From Methanobacteriota archaeon (lineage in GTDB: Archaea; Thermoplasmatota; Thermoplasmata; RBG-16-68-12), in assembly GCA_005878635.1 (NCBI GenBank), contig VBLS01000008.1:1-27731 (forward strand): a stretch of DNA of 27,731 nucleotides, read 5' to 3'. The translations under genes were made by a program, and so were the position numbers. The notes beneath the pieces are model-generated. The model saw nothing but the letters and a program-made list of their open reading frames with translations, was not told the DNA's origin and did no database searches. Below, piece by piece: positions 7,432 through 15,152 of the stretch (positions within the stretch are counted from its first letter, which is position 1; every line of letters begins with the position of its first letter).

Positions 7432-8355
7432 ATGGCCGCCTCCGCCCCGGGGAAGTTGATCCTCTTCGGGGAGCACGCGGTGGTCTTCGGCGAGCCCGCC
7501 CTGAGCACGGCGATCAACCTGCGAGCCGAGGTCTTCGTCCGGCCCCACCGAGAATGGCTCGCGGACGGCGCCTCGCTCGACGAGCCACGATTCCGGTACG
7601 TGAAGAAGGCGGTCGAGAAGAGCAACGCCCCGGGGCCGTTGTGGATCGAAATCCGGTCGATGGTGCCCAGCGGCGCGGGCTTGGGCTCCTCCGCCGCGGT
7701 GACCGTCGCCACCCTCGGTTCGTTGCACTCGCTCGCCGGCTCCATCGATCCGCCGACGATCGCGCGCGAGGCGTTCGACGTGGAGCATGAGGTCCAGGGA
7801 CGCGCGAGCCCGATCGACACGAGCACCGCGGCGGCCGGCGGCGGCCTCCTCGTACTCCGCGACAAGCAGGAGAATCTGCTCTGGTCGATCGAACGCGACA
7901 GCCGCCGTTGGTTCCTCCATCGAGCGGTCCTCCCTCCCGTGGATTTTGTGATCGGGAACACGGGCATCAGCGCCGCGACGGGTCCCCTCGTCGCCAAGGT
8001 GAAGGAGCGCGTCGATCGCGATCCAGGAGCGGCCGCGGCGATCCGGGAGATCGGGGAGATCACCCTCGACGGAATGAGAGCCCTCGAACAAAGGGATCTG
8101 GTCTCCGTGGGGCACCTGATGGATCGGAACCATGCCCTCCTCACAGAACTCGGGGTCGGCCACCCAGCCCTCGACCGGCTCGTCTCCGCCGCGCGTCCGT
8201 CGAGCTACGGGGCGAAACTGACCGGAGCCGGGGGCGGCGGGAGCATGTTCGCCTTGACCGATCGTCCCTCCAAGACGGCGGAAGCGATCCGCGCCGCGGG
8301 CGGGAAGTCATTCGTCGTCCAAGCGGATTCCCGCGGGGTGGCGAAGATCGGATGA
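7432..8355 (+). CDS. mvk: Mevalonate kinase (GHMP kinase family)
   Basis: The 307-residue enzyme phosphorylates mevalonate with ATP in the mevalonate route to isoprenoid membrane lipids. GHMP motif 1 is at the start (APGKLILFGEHAVVFGEPAL, about 5-24). Motif 2, the ATP-binding PSGAGLGSSAAVTVA, is at about 79-93. A SPIDTSTAAAGG segment around 127 holds the likely catalytic Asp. Motif 3, KLTGAGGGGSMFAL, is at about 262-275. All motifs look intact and the length is normal. The GEHAVV signature favours mevalonate kinase over homoserine or galactokinase relatives. It starts 39 bases after cdc48. A small hairpin (GGCGA/TCGCC, 7414-7427) and a weak ATTAAG box lie in that gap. Its stop overlaps the next gene's start by four bases. 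Confidence 0.93.
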   Translation: MAASAPGKLILFGEHAVVFGEPALSTAINLRAEVFVRPHREWLADGASLDEPRFRYVKKAVEKSNAPGPLWIEIRSMVPSGAGLGSSAAVTVATLGSLHSLAGSIDPPTIAREAFDVEHEVQGRASPIDTSTAAAGGGLLVLRDKQENLLWSIERDSRRWFLHRAVLPPVDFVIGNTGISAATGPLVAKVKERVDRDPGAAAAIREIGEITLDGMRALEQRDLVSVGHLMDRNHALLTELGVGHPALDRLVSAARPSSYGAKLTGAGGGGSMFALTDRPSKTAEAIRAAGGKSFVVQADSRGVAKIG

Positions 8356-9662
8356 AAGGGCGCGCCCACAAGATCCGTCCCACCCTCGGGGAACGTCCTC
8401 CGTCGCCGGCGTCCCTCCTGATCGTGGACGCGGCGGAACTTCTCACCCTCCGCGGCGCCGAGGGGCCGCGCGCCCACGAGGCGGCGCAGGACTTGGGGAT
8501 CATCGAGGACGGCGCCGTGTACTCGGAAGGCGCGCGCCTCGTCGACGTCGGGACGACCGACGAGGTGCTGGCTCGGCATCCGCGCGCCGATCTTCGGATC
8601 GAGGCGGCGGGAAAGGTCGTCGCCCCGGGATTTGTCGATCCCCACACCCATCCCGTGTTCGCGGGTTCGCGCGAGCACGAGGTGGAGTGGAAGTCGCAAG
8701 GCCTCAGTTACTCGGAGATCGCGGCCCGAGGGGGCGGGATCCTTCACACGGTTCGCGCGACGCGGGAGTCCTCCGAAGGAGACCTCGCCCGGGACGCGAC
8801 GAAGCGTCTGCGATCGATGGCGGCCTCCGGAACGACGACCGTCGAGGCCAAGAGTGGATACGGACTTCGGACCGACGACGAACTCAAGATCCTACGGGCC
8901 ATCGCGGCCGCGGGACACGCCGCCGAAATCGATGTGGTTCCGACCTTTCTCGGGGCCCACGCGGTCCCTCCAGAATTCCAGACCCGGCCCGAGGCCTACG
9001 TCAATCTCGTCCGGGAAGAGATGTTGCCGGCGATTGCGGCGAATCGGCTCGCGGACTTCTGTGATGCATTCGTCGACCGAGGGTACTTCTCGGCCAACCA
9101 GGCCCGAGAGATCCTGAAACGAGGCGCGGACCTCGGGCTCCGCCCGAAGGTCCATGCGGACGAACTCTCCGACGCGGGAGGCGCGGCGTTGGCCGCGGAA
9201 CTGGGGGCCGCGTCGGCCGACCACCTGATTCACACCTCGTCCGACGGAATCGAGGCCATGGCGCGCTCTCGTACGATCGCCATCCTCCTTCCCGCGGCGT
9301 CCCTCGCGTCGCGGTTGCCCTTTGCCGACGGACGACGGCTCCTGGCCGCCGGAGTGGCTGTCGCGATCGGCACGGACTTCAATCCGAATTGCTGGTGCGA
9401 CTCCATGCCGCTCGCGATCGCCCTGGCCTGTCATCATAACGGGTTGACGCCGGCCGAAGCGATCACCGCGGCGACCGTCAACGCGGCCCACGCCATCGGC
9501 CGAGGCGATCAGGTCGGGGTCCTCGAACCCGGGAGGGTGGCCGACCTCGTGGTCCTCGACATGCCTTCCTGGCGGCATCTCGGATATCGGTTCGGCGGCA
9601 ACGCCGTCGAGACGGTCGTGAAACGGGGATCGGTGTTGGTCGATCGGCGTCCCGGTCGGTAA
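8352..9662 (+). CDS. hutI: Imidazolonepropionase (amidohydrolase)
   Basis: The 436-residue enzyme would hydrolyse 4-imidazolone-5-propanoate to N-formimino-glutamate, the third step of histidine breakdown. Metal-ligand motif GFVDPHTHPVFAG has His98 and His100. Family features follow in order: the GGGI loop, SGYGLRTDDELKILR, TFLGAHAVPPE, KVHADEL, SADHLIH and TDFNPNCWCDSMP with metal-binding Asp342. These fit HutI better than other amidohydrolases. The start ATG at 8352 overlaps the stop of mvk (ATGA), which implies translational coupling. The open frame extends upstream inside mvk, but only as antiphase reading. No hutH, hutU or hutG gene is in the window, so the substrate is inferred from family resemblance alone. 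Confidence 0.88.
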   Translation: MKGRAHKIRPTLGERPPSPASLLIVDAAELLTLRGAEGPRAHEAAQDLGIIEDGAVYSEGARLVDVGTTDEVLARHPRADLRIEAAGKVVAPGFVDPHTHPVFAGSREHEVEWKSQGLSYSEIAARGGGILHTVRATRESSEGDLARDATKRLRSMAASGTTTVEAKSGYGLRTDDELKILRAIAAAGHAAEIDVVPTFLGAHAVPPEFQTRPEAYVNLVREEMLPAIAANRLADFCDAFVDRGYFSANQAREILKRGADLGLRPKVHADELSDAGGAALAAELGAASADHLIHTSSDGIEAMARSRTIAILLPAASLASRLPFADGRRLLAAGVAVAIGTDFNPNCWCDSMPLAIALACHHNGLTPAEAITAATVNAAHAIGRGDQVGVLEPGRVADLVVLDMPSWRHLGYRFGGNAVETVVKRGSVLVDRRPGR

Positions 9663-9698
9663 CGCCAAGGTCTGCGTTCCGATCTCGAATCCGCCGGA

Positions 9699-10781
9699 TC
9701 AGCGCGGCGGAAGGGAAACCGTCGCGTTCTCGAGCCTCGAGCCGGCGCGGACCGTCATGCCCTCGCCGATGATGCTCGAGACGATCCGCGCGCCGTCCCC
9801 AATCACGCAGTTGCGCGCGACCACGCTGTCCACAATTTCCGCGGCCGACCCAACGGTGCTTCCTTCCAGGATGATGCTCTTCTCCACCCGAGCGTCCGCG
9901 TCGAGCCTCGCAGCCTCGTAGAGGCAAGCGTTGTCCACCACGCTTCCCTTTCCCAGGACCACGGCGGGCCCGACGTAACAGGGACCGCGAATCGTCACGC
10001 CGGTTCCAATTTGGGCCGTCGCATCGAGGATGACGGGGCCTTCGCTCGTGACGTCCTTGCGGTGCAGCGGCCTCCCCTCGCGGCTCACGATCGCCATGCT
10101 GGCCTTCCAGAGGTCGTGCGGCTGCCCGATGTCCATCCAGACGCCGTCGATCTTCGAGCCGAAGAGCCCGAGTCCCTTGGAGAGGAGCTTCGGGAACAGG
10201 TCTTTCGCGAAGTCGAACTTCTGATCCGGCGGGACGAACTCCAGCACCTCCGGCTCGAGGACGTAGATGCCCGCGTTCACGAGGTTCGAAAAGGCCTCCT
10301 CCTTCTTCGGTTTCTCCTTGAATTTCGCGATGCGACCGTTCGAGTCGAGGCCCACGACCCCGTACTGGGTCGGGTCCGAGACCTCGGTCAGGGCGATCGT
10401 CACGGCGGCGCCTTTCCGCTTGTGGAAGTCGTACAGCGCCTTGAAGTCCACATCGCAGAGGATGTCGCCCATCGACACGACGAAGGTGTCGTCGAAGAAA
10501 TTCCCGACCCGCCGGACGGCCCCGGCGGTCCCGGCGGGGTTCTCCTCGAAGCTGTACAGGATCGACGCGTTGTAGTCGAGCCCGTCACCGATCGACTTGA
10601 TCAGGGCATCGGACATGTACGCGGTCGTCACGATGATCTCGTGGAATCCGGATCCCGCGAGGGACCGCAGGACGTAATCAATGCAGGGACGGCCGGCGAC
10701 CGGCATCAGGGGTTTCGGACGCTTGTACGTGAGGGGCTTGAGGCGTGTCCCTTCCCCGCCCGCGAGGACGACGGCCTTCAT
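9699..10781 (-). CDS. Sugar-phosphate nucleotidyltransferase with left-handed beta-helix domain
   Basis: The 360-residue cytoplasmic enzyme probably makes an NDP-sugar from NTP and a sugar 1-phosphate for glycan or glycolipid synthesis. The N-terminal nucleotidyltransferase domain (about 1-230) has the signature AGGEGTRLKPLTYKRPKPLM, the MGDILCDVDF metal-binding segment, a KFKEKP motif and NAGIYVLEPEVL. Residues about 245-360 contain imperfect hexapeptide repeats of a left-handed beta-helix (GTGVTIRGPCYVGPAVVLG and later copies). This two-domain layout is found in archaeal glucose-1-phosphate thymidylyl- or uridylyl-transferases and mannose-1-phosphate guanylyltransferase-like proteins; sequence alone does not settle the sugar or nucleotide. 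Its ATG overlaps the stop of the coiled-coil gene by four bases, so it is last in an operon. It converges on hutI with 36 bases between. Confidence 0.9.
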   Translation of the reverse strand: MKAVVLAGGEGTRLKPLTYKRPKPLMPVAGRPCIDYVLRSLAGSGFHEIIVTTAYMSDALIKSIGDGLDYNASILYSFEENPAGTAGAVRRVGNFFDDTFVVSMGDILCDVDFKALYDFHKRKGAAVTIALTEVSDPTQYGVVGLDSNGRIAKFKEKPKKEEAFSNLVNAGIYVLEPEVLEFVPPDQKFDFAKDLFPKLLSKGLGLFGSKIDGVWMDIGQPHDLWKASMAIVSREGRPLHRKDVTSEGPVILDATAQIGTGVTIRGPCYVGPAVVLGKGSVVDNACLYEAARLDADARVEKSIILEGSTVGSAAEIVDSVVARNCVIGDGARIVSSIIGEGMTVRAGSRLENATVSLPPR

Positions 10782-11662
10782 CGACCGATCTCCACCTTGC
10801 CTTTCTCCATCAGCGCCCTCAGCGCCGCGTCGGCGGACGCCTCGAGTTTCTTCTCGTCCAACAGGGCGGCGCGGACCGAACGGTTCTGCTGCCTCAGGAG
10901 GTCGCGCGCCTCCCGGGCCTCGGCCCGCGCCGCGCCCTTGATCGACAGGACCTTCTCCCGCATCTCGACGACCTTCGCATGGACCTCGTCGGCCTTGCCA
11001 CGCGCGGCGAGGTAGGCCTCGTGCTTCTCGTTCCCTTCGAGGTCGAGGGCGGCGATCTCGCGGGACAAGCCCATCGTCTCCTCGTGGGCGGCGCGGGCCT
11101 TCGCGCTCATCGCGAGCGCGGACTCATGTTGCTCCTCCGCCGCCCGGAACAGATCGGTGATCCCGGAGTCGAGATCGCGGACCTCCTTCACGATCTTGTC
11201 CTGGTCCGCCTTCAGCGACTGCAGGACCTTGAGGCGCTTCATCGACGCCTTGAGTTCGTCGATCAGCTCGTTCTCCTTGCTCAGGCTGAGGGACGCTGTC
11301 TGCTGCCGCATCTCCAACTGGGAGACGCGCCTCGTGAGCGCGCGCAGCTCCGCGCCGACGTCCGTGGGACCGGAGGCCCGGAGTTTTCGCTTCAACTCGA
11401 TCAGGGCCTTCGCTTTGGCCTGCAATTCGTCGCGCTTCTCCCGGTGCGCCCGCGCCTCCGCGGCGAACGACGCGCGCCGGTCCTTCAACGGCCGGAGGCG
11501 GGCGCCGACCTCGCGCTTCTTCTCGTGGACCAGGTCCCGCTCCTGGCGGGCCTGCTGGGCCTCGGCGTTCAGGGCGTCCCTCTTCTCCATCAGGCTCTGG
11601 AGTTTGATCTCCGCCTGTTCCAACTCAGAAGAAGTCTTCTTCCGGACCATCGGGTCCCCCAC
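10778..11662 (-). CDS. Archaeal coiled-coil protein, COG1340 type
   Basis: The product is 294 residues, almost entirely heptad-patterned and rich in Lys, Glu, Arg, Ala and Leu, with no membrane segment or catalytic motif. Long coiled coils run from about residue 8 to 175 and again from about 180 to the end. The length and composition match the conserved but uncharacterised archaeal coiled-coil family COG1340. A second ATG 4 codons in (MVRKKT) is an alternative start. It lies 36 bases after ksgA and overlaps the nucleotidyltransferase start. A structural, scaffolding or ribosome-associated role is possible, but the sequence gives no direct evidence for any of these. Confidence 0.8.
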   Translation of the reverse strand: MGDPMVRKKTSSELEQAEIKLQSLMEKRDALNAEAQQARQERDLVHEKKREVGARLRPLKDRRASFAAEARAHREKRDELQAKAKALIELKRKLRASGPTDVGAELRALTRRVSQLEMRQQTASLSLSKENELIDELKASMKRLKVLQSLKADQDKIVKEVRDLDSGITDLFRAAEEQHESALAMSAKARAAHEETMGLSREIAALDLEGNEKHEAYLAARGKADEVHAKVVEMREKVLSIKGAARAEAREARDLLRQQNRSVRAALLDEKKLEASADAALRALMEKGKVEIGR

Positions 11663-11698
11663 GACCGAAGCGGACGGTAGCGATTGGGCGAGGTCCCA

Positions 11699-12508
11699 TT
11701 AACCTTTCGCCATCGGTATGGCCTCCGCGATCCGCGCGATCTCCTCGGGGGACAGTTCCCCGACGCGGCGGGTGCGGTGCGGGACGCTTGGGAGGAGGGC
11801 TTCGAGCTCCTCGCGGGATCGGGCGAAGGCCGTCCATCCGAGCCGCAACCCATTCTCGACCGTCTTGCGTCGGTGGGCGAAGAGGGAGTCGACGACCGCG
11901 TCGAACCGCCCCGGGTCCTCCAGGGGGAACGGCGCCGGTCGGGGGATGAGGGAGACGAGCGCGGAATCGACGCGGGGCTGTGGATAGAAGGCATTCCGCG
12001 GCACTCGTTCGAGGATCTCGCACGCCGCGCGCCGATAGACGCCGACCGTGAGCCTCGAATAGTCCGCGGTCCCAGGGGAGGCTCGCATCCGGCGCGCGAA
12101 CTCCCACTGGTACATGAGGACTGCGCGGTCGAAGGCGTGGTCGAGCAGCCGGAACGTGAGGGGCGAGGAAATCTGGTACGGCAGGTTCGAGGTCATCACA
12201 TCGAACCGGGGCCAGTCGACCCGGAGGGCATCCCCCTGGATCACCTCGACCTGCGGCAGGCGCCGCCGAAGGTACGCGGCGAACCGACGGTCCGACTCGA
12301 TCGCGATGACGCGCTTCGCCCGTTCCGCCAGAAGTCGTGTCAGGACTCCGAGTCCCGGTCCAATCTCCAGGACGACGTCGCTCGGGCGAATCCGGGCGTG
12401 GGAGATCTGCCTCGTCGCCACCCGCGGGTCGATCAGGAAATGCTGGCCGAGCGACCGGCGAGGCCGGATGCCGAGCTCCGCGAGGGCCTGTCGCGGGTCG
12501 TCGTCCAC
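11699..12508 (-). CDS. ksgA: 16S rRNA dimethyladenosine transferase KsgA/Dim1
   Basis: The enzyme uses S-adenosylmethionine to dimethylate two adjacent adenines in the 3'-terminal hairpin of 16S rRNA during small-subunit assembly. It reads ALAELGIRPRRSLGQHFLID, then the SAM-binding motif VLEIGPGLGVLTRLL, an acidic motif at IAIESD, GDALRVDW and the catalytic SNLPYQISSPL. The C-terminal helical domain includes FYPQPRVDSALV and FAHRRKTVENGL. All key motifs are intact. I chose the GTG at 12508 (269 residues) because the frame further upstream lies antisense to the exported-protein gene and no ATG or TTG is nearer. It begins 44 bases after that gene and is followed by the coiled-coil gene. Confidence 0.93.
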   Translation of the reverse strand: MDDDPRQALAELGIRPRRSLGQHFLIDPRVATRQISHARIRPSDVVLEIGPGLGVLTRLLAERAKRVIAIESDRRFAAYLRRRLPQVEVIQGDALRVDWPRFDVMTSNLPYQISSPLTFRLLDHAFDRAVLMYQWEFARRMRASPGTADYSRLTVGVYRRAACEILERVPRNAFYPQPRVDSALVSLIPRPAPFPLEDPGRFDAVVDSLFAHRRKTVENGLRLGWTAFARSREELEALLPSVPHRTRRVGELSPEEIARIAEAIPMAKG

Positions 12509-12552
12509 GGGGCGGACCGACCGCTTCGCGGCCCTTGAGGTTTGCCACGACC

Positions 12553-14211
12553 TCAGATCGTGACGACGACGGTCCTCACATCGACGGGCCGATCCGCGGG
12601 CCCGAGCACGGCGGTCACGGTGTACGTGCCCGAGGAGAGACCGTCGGCCGAGAACGAGAAGGATTGGCTCGACCCGCTGCTCGCGAGTACGACCTTCGTC
12701 TGGAACGTACGGACCGCGCTCCCGGCCGAATCGGCGAGGGTCACCGTGAGCGTGTCCTCGAAGACGACCGCGAGCATGTCGTTGCCGCGCTCGACCTCTC
12801 CCGCGATTGAAAGGCTGGATCCTTGCGACGTCGCCGACAACTTGGCGATCCAGTATCCTCGGGTTCCGATCGACTCGTCGTCGAAGTCCGCGGCGTGATA
12901 GGCCTTCGTCAGATAGGTCGTCGTCGGATCGATTCCCCAGGTCCCTGGCGTGAGGGACATCGTCGCCTCGTACGGCCCGTCCATGCCGCTCGTGCGGATC
13001 TCTGGACCGAGGAACGTGAAGTCGACCCATTGCGTCCCGTCCCGCAACCAGATCGGACCGGTCGCCCGGGCGACCTGGGCGCTGCCTCCCACGGGGCGGA
13101 GGATGCCCGACAGGTCGAACCCTGCGCCCACGAAGACCTCCACTTCGGCTCGGACGACGAGGGCGTCGAACTTGCCGTCCGCATCCCGGTCCGGGGTCGT
13201 CTCCTCGAAGCGTCCGGTGTACCGCAGGAATTCGACCATATCATCGAACGCGGTGGCCCGATAAACGCCGGTCGTGCCACAGAGCGTCTCCGGATAGTAG
13301 AACGGAATGGGGCGTAGCGCGCCGGATTCCGGAGGGAACGTTCCAAGGACCGGCGGCTCGAGGCCGAACAGGGTGACGGTGAAGTTCCAAGGTCCGTCCA
13401 CCCCGGCCTGGCGGATCTGGTCTCCGCGGAACCGCAAGAAGACGTTCGCGTCTCCCGTCGACAAGTCGAAATCACGGGACGCATAGGCGATCGTCCGCAC
13501 GACGTCGGATCCCGACGGCCCGGAGAGGTATCCGCTCAGCGTGTAGTGCCCCGCCGCGTTCACGTGGACGTCCGCCGTGAGTTCCAGGAAATCCGCGAGG
13601 CCGTCGGAGTCCACATCGACCGCCGCATCGGCGTGGCCGCCGGTGAAGAATGCGGGTCGGACCGGGGCCTCGAAGTCGCGAGCCTCGTACGCACGCGTCG
13701 TGTAGTTCCACTCAATCCAGTCGCCGGATGGAATTGGCTCGGGCCTCCCCAGCCCGGCGTAGGGGAGCGGGAGGAGGCCCAGGGAGAGGGAGGCATGGAC
13801 GCGGAAGGGGCCGTCGATGCCGGCCCGAGCGAGATCGGTCCCGGCGAAGGCCATCCGCACCGTCTGCTCGCCGGCCGCGAAGAAGTACCTTTCATAGGCC
13901 CAGGCAATGGGCCCGTACGACGCTCGGGTCTCCAACATCGGGAGGGGACCCTGGACGCCCCCGCACAGGCCGGTCACCGGAGGCGACGAACCCGAGAGGT
14001 CCGCGGAGACGTCCCACGTGCCGGCCTTCGGAAGGGAGACCTGGGCCTCGACCACGAGCCATTCGAACTTCCCGTTCCCGTTCGTGTCGAGCCCGTAGTC
14101 GGATCCGGCGCCGCCCGCGGAGGCGATGAGGGCATGGACGCCCCAGACCGCGCCGCCGGTCAGCATCGCCATCGTGAGGAGGAGCCCGATCGTCCGGGTC
14201 GTCCAGATCAT
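12553..14211 (-). CDS. Exported protein with three calcium-loop repeat modules
   Basis: The 552-residue product (564 if begun at the ATG at 14247) starts with MIWTTRTIGLLLTMAMLTGG, a signal peptide or anchor helix. The rest has beta-rich extracellular character. Three repeats can be aligned. Each opens with an Asp/Asn-rich calcium-type loop (DTNGNGKFEWLVV, DVDSDGLADFLEL, DRDADGKFDALVV). An Ala/Val-rich strand and a Gly-Thr-rich segment follow, and each ends in GIDGPF, GVDGPW or GMDGPY. Between repeats a T-x-x-Y-x-A-x-DF motif recurs (AYEARDF, VYRATAFDD, AYHAADFDD). A final Ig/bacterial-like domain (about 455-552) ends in VTAVLGPADRPVDVRTVVVTI-like strands. It precedes ksgA by 44 bases. No enzyme motif is seen; a cell-surface or adhesion role is inference. 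Confidence 0.82.
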   Translation of the reverse strand: MIWTTRTIGLLLTMAMLTGGAVWGVHALIASAGGAGSDYGLDTNGNGKFEWLVVEAQVSLPKAGTWDVSADLSGSSPPVTGLCGGVQGPLPMLETRASYGPIAWAYERYFFAAGEQTVRMAFAGTDLARAGIDGPFRVHASLSLGLLPLPYAGLGRPEPIPSGDWIEWNYTTRAYEARDFEAPVRPAFFTGGHADAAVDVDSDGLADFLELTADVHVNAAGHYTLSGYLSGPSGSDVVRTIAYASRDFDLSTGDANVFLRFRGDQIRQAGVDGPWNFTVTLFGLEPPVLGTFPPESGALRPIPFYYPETLCGTTGVYRATAFDDMVEFLRYTGRFEETTPDRDADGKFDALVVRAEVEVFVGAGFDLSGILRPVGGSAQVARATGPIWLRDGTQWVDFTFLGPEIRTSGMDGPYEATMSLTPGTWGIDPTTTYLTKAYHAADFDDESIGTRGYWIAKLSATSQGSSLSIAGEVERGNDMLAVVFEDTLTVTLADSAGSAVRTFQTKVVLASSGSSQSFSFSADGLSSGTYTVTAVLGPADRPVDVRTVVVTI

Positions 14212-14300
14212 CGTGCCACCGGCGTCCGCAGAGGCGGGGGGAACCATAGGCCCGTCGTTTTCGTTCGGCTTTCCTCTAACGCGGGAAAGACTCTCGGCCC

Positions 14301-14312
14301 ATCATTTATTTG
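14301..14312. promoter_or_regulatory. AT-rich box shared by divergent genes
   Basis: The sequence ATCATTTATTTG is the only AT-rich stretch between the exported-protein gene (minus) and the membrane zinc-ribbon gene (plus). Read on the plus strand, TTTATTTG is about 25-30 bases before the GTG at 14337. Read on the minus strand, CAAATAAATGAT points to a start near 14280. It may therefore serve both directions. Confidence 0.5.
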
Positions 14313-14336
14313 AGCAGGGAGGCGACATCGGGGCGC

Positions 14337-14630
14337 GTGCCCACCCCCGGGGCCGACCTCCCCTTCCAGAACGAGGGGAGCCTCCAGTGCTGGATGGTCG
14401 CCCTGATCATCGGCGCCCTCGTCCTCGTCCTCGCGATCCTCATGGCCTATCAGCGCTACGTCGCGGGGAAGAAACCGGTCCAGCATCTGTGCGACTACTG
14501 CGGGCACATGGTCACGGCGGTCAGCGACTGCCATCACGCGCCAGTCCGCGAGCGGTTCCTGCACGGCACATGCCTCGAATGCAAACAGGATTGCCGCCTC
14601 GTCTGCGCGCGGTGCAAAAATCCGCTCTGA
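14337..14630 (+). CDS. Small membrane protein with C-terminal zinc ribbon
   Basis: This 97-residue protein has a short outer segment, one strongly hydrophobic helix (WMVALIIGALVLVLAILMAY) and a cytoplasmic Cys/His-rich tail. The tail contains CDYC, CHH, then CLEC, C and CARC, enough for two zinc sites. A TTG at 14310 would lengthen it by nine residues, but that codon overlaps the TATA-like box. The GTG at 14337 lies where transcription should begin, so a leaderless GTG start is preferred; an ATG at the hydrophobic helix is another option. The family is not recognised. Its neighbours are an exported protein (divergent) and an AHSA1-like gene 46 bases downstream. Confidence 0.7.
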   Translation: MPTPGADLPFQNEGSLQCWMVALIIGALVLVLAILMAYQRYVAGKKPVQHLCDYCGHMVTAVSDCHHAPVRERFLHGTCLECKQDCRLVCARCKNPL

Positions 14631-14644
14631 CAATGGGTCCCGGC

Positions 14645-14654
14645 ATCATTATTA
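14645..14654 (+). promoter_or_regulatory. TATA-like box before the SRPBCC gene
   Basis: ATCATTATTA lies 23-32 bases before the ATG at 14677 in otherwise GC-rich sequence. The spacing fits a leaderless transcript starting at or next to the ATG. The string resembles the box at 14301-14312 (both begin ATCATT), which suggests similar promoter strength. Confidence 0.55.
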
Positions 14655-14676
14655 CCCGGGCGCGAATAGCGGCGGC

Positions 14677-15144
14677 ATGGCGGCCCCTGCCTCCGGACAA
14701 CCGGCAGTCAAGAAGCCCGCGGCGCCGACGCCCCACCCCGTCATCCTCGCGGACGTGAAGATCACGGTCCCCGGTCCCCTCCCCCTCGTGTTCGAGGCCC
14801 TCGTGACCCCCGACAAGGTCGCGGCGTGGTGGGCCTCGGACGTCCGGATCGAGCCGGAATATGGAGGGCGGTACGAAGGGACGCTGCCCGAAGGGCGCGT
14901 GGAGGGCACGATCACCGCGATCGACGGCCCCAGCAAGCTCTCCTTCATGTGGCCGATCCCGAAGGAAGGCGGGAGCACGGAGACGAGCGTCATCTACGAG
15001 CTCGCTCCGAAGGGCCCGCAGACCTTCATCCATCTGATCCACCGCTCCCCCTTCGCCGTCCCCGGCGACTGGAACGGCATCTGGCAGCGGGCGCTGAATT
15101 CCCTCAAGACGATGTTCGAGGGCGGATCCGCGAATCCCCCGTGA
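14677..15144 (+). CDS. SRPBCC / AHSA1-like domain protein
   Basis: The 155-residue cytoplasmic protein has an Ala/Pro-rich lead of about 20 residues. An SRPBCC (START-like) fold follows: a first strand ADVKITVPGPLPLVFEALVT, the typical PDKVAAWWASDVRIEPEYGG segment, GRYEGTLPEG, an ITAIDGPSKLSFMWP strand pair and a long C-terminal helix GDWNGIWQRALNSLKTMFEG. This is the AHSA1 / polyketide-cyclase-like group. Members bind hydrophobic ligands or, in eukaryotes, stimulate Hsp90; the ligand here cannot be told from sequence. It appears to have its own promoter and it converges on the thiolase gene with only 8 bases between the stop codons. Confidence 0.82.
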   Translation: MAAPASGQPAVKKPAAPTPHPVILADVKITVPGPLPLVFEALVTPDKVAAWWASDVRIEPEYGGRYEGTLPEGRVEGTITAIDGPSKLSFMWPIPKEGGSTETSVIYELAPKGPQTFIHLIHRSPFAVPGDWNGIWQRALNSLKTMFEGGSANPP

Positions 15145-15152
15145 GTCCGGCC

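Noticed and set aside
11699..13030. Longer ksgA starting at an ATG at 13030
   Set aside because: The added part is antiphase to the exported-protein gene on the same strand and has no family likeness. The GTG at 12508 gives a normal-length enzyme.
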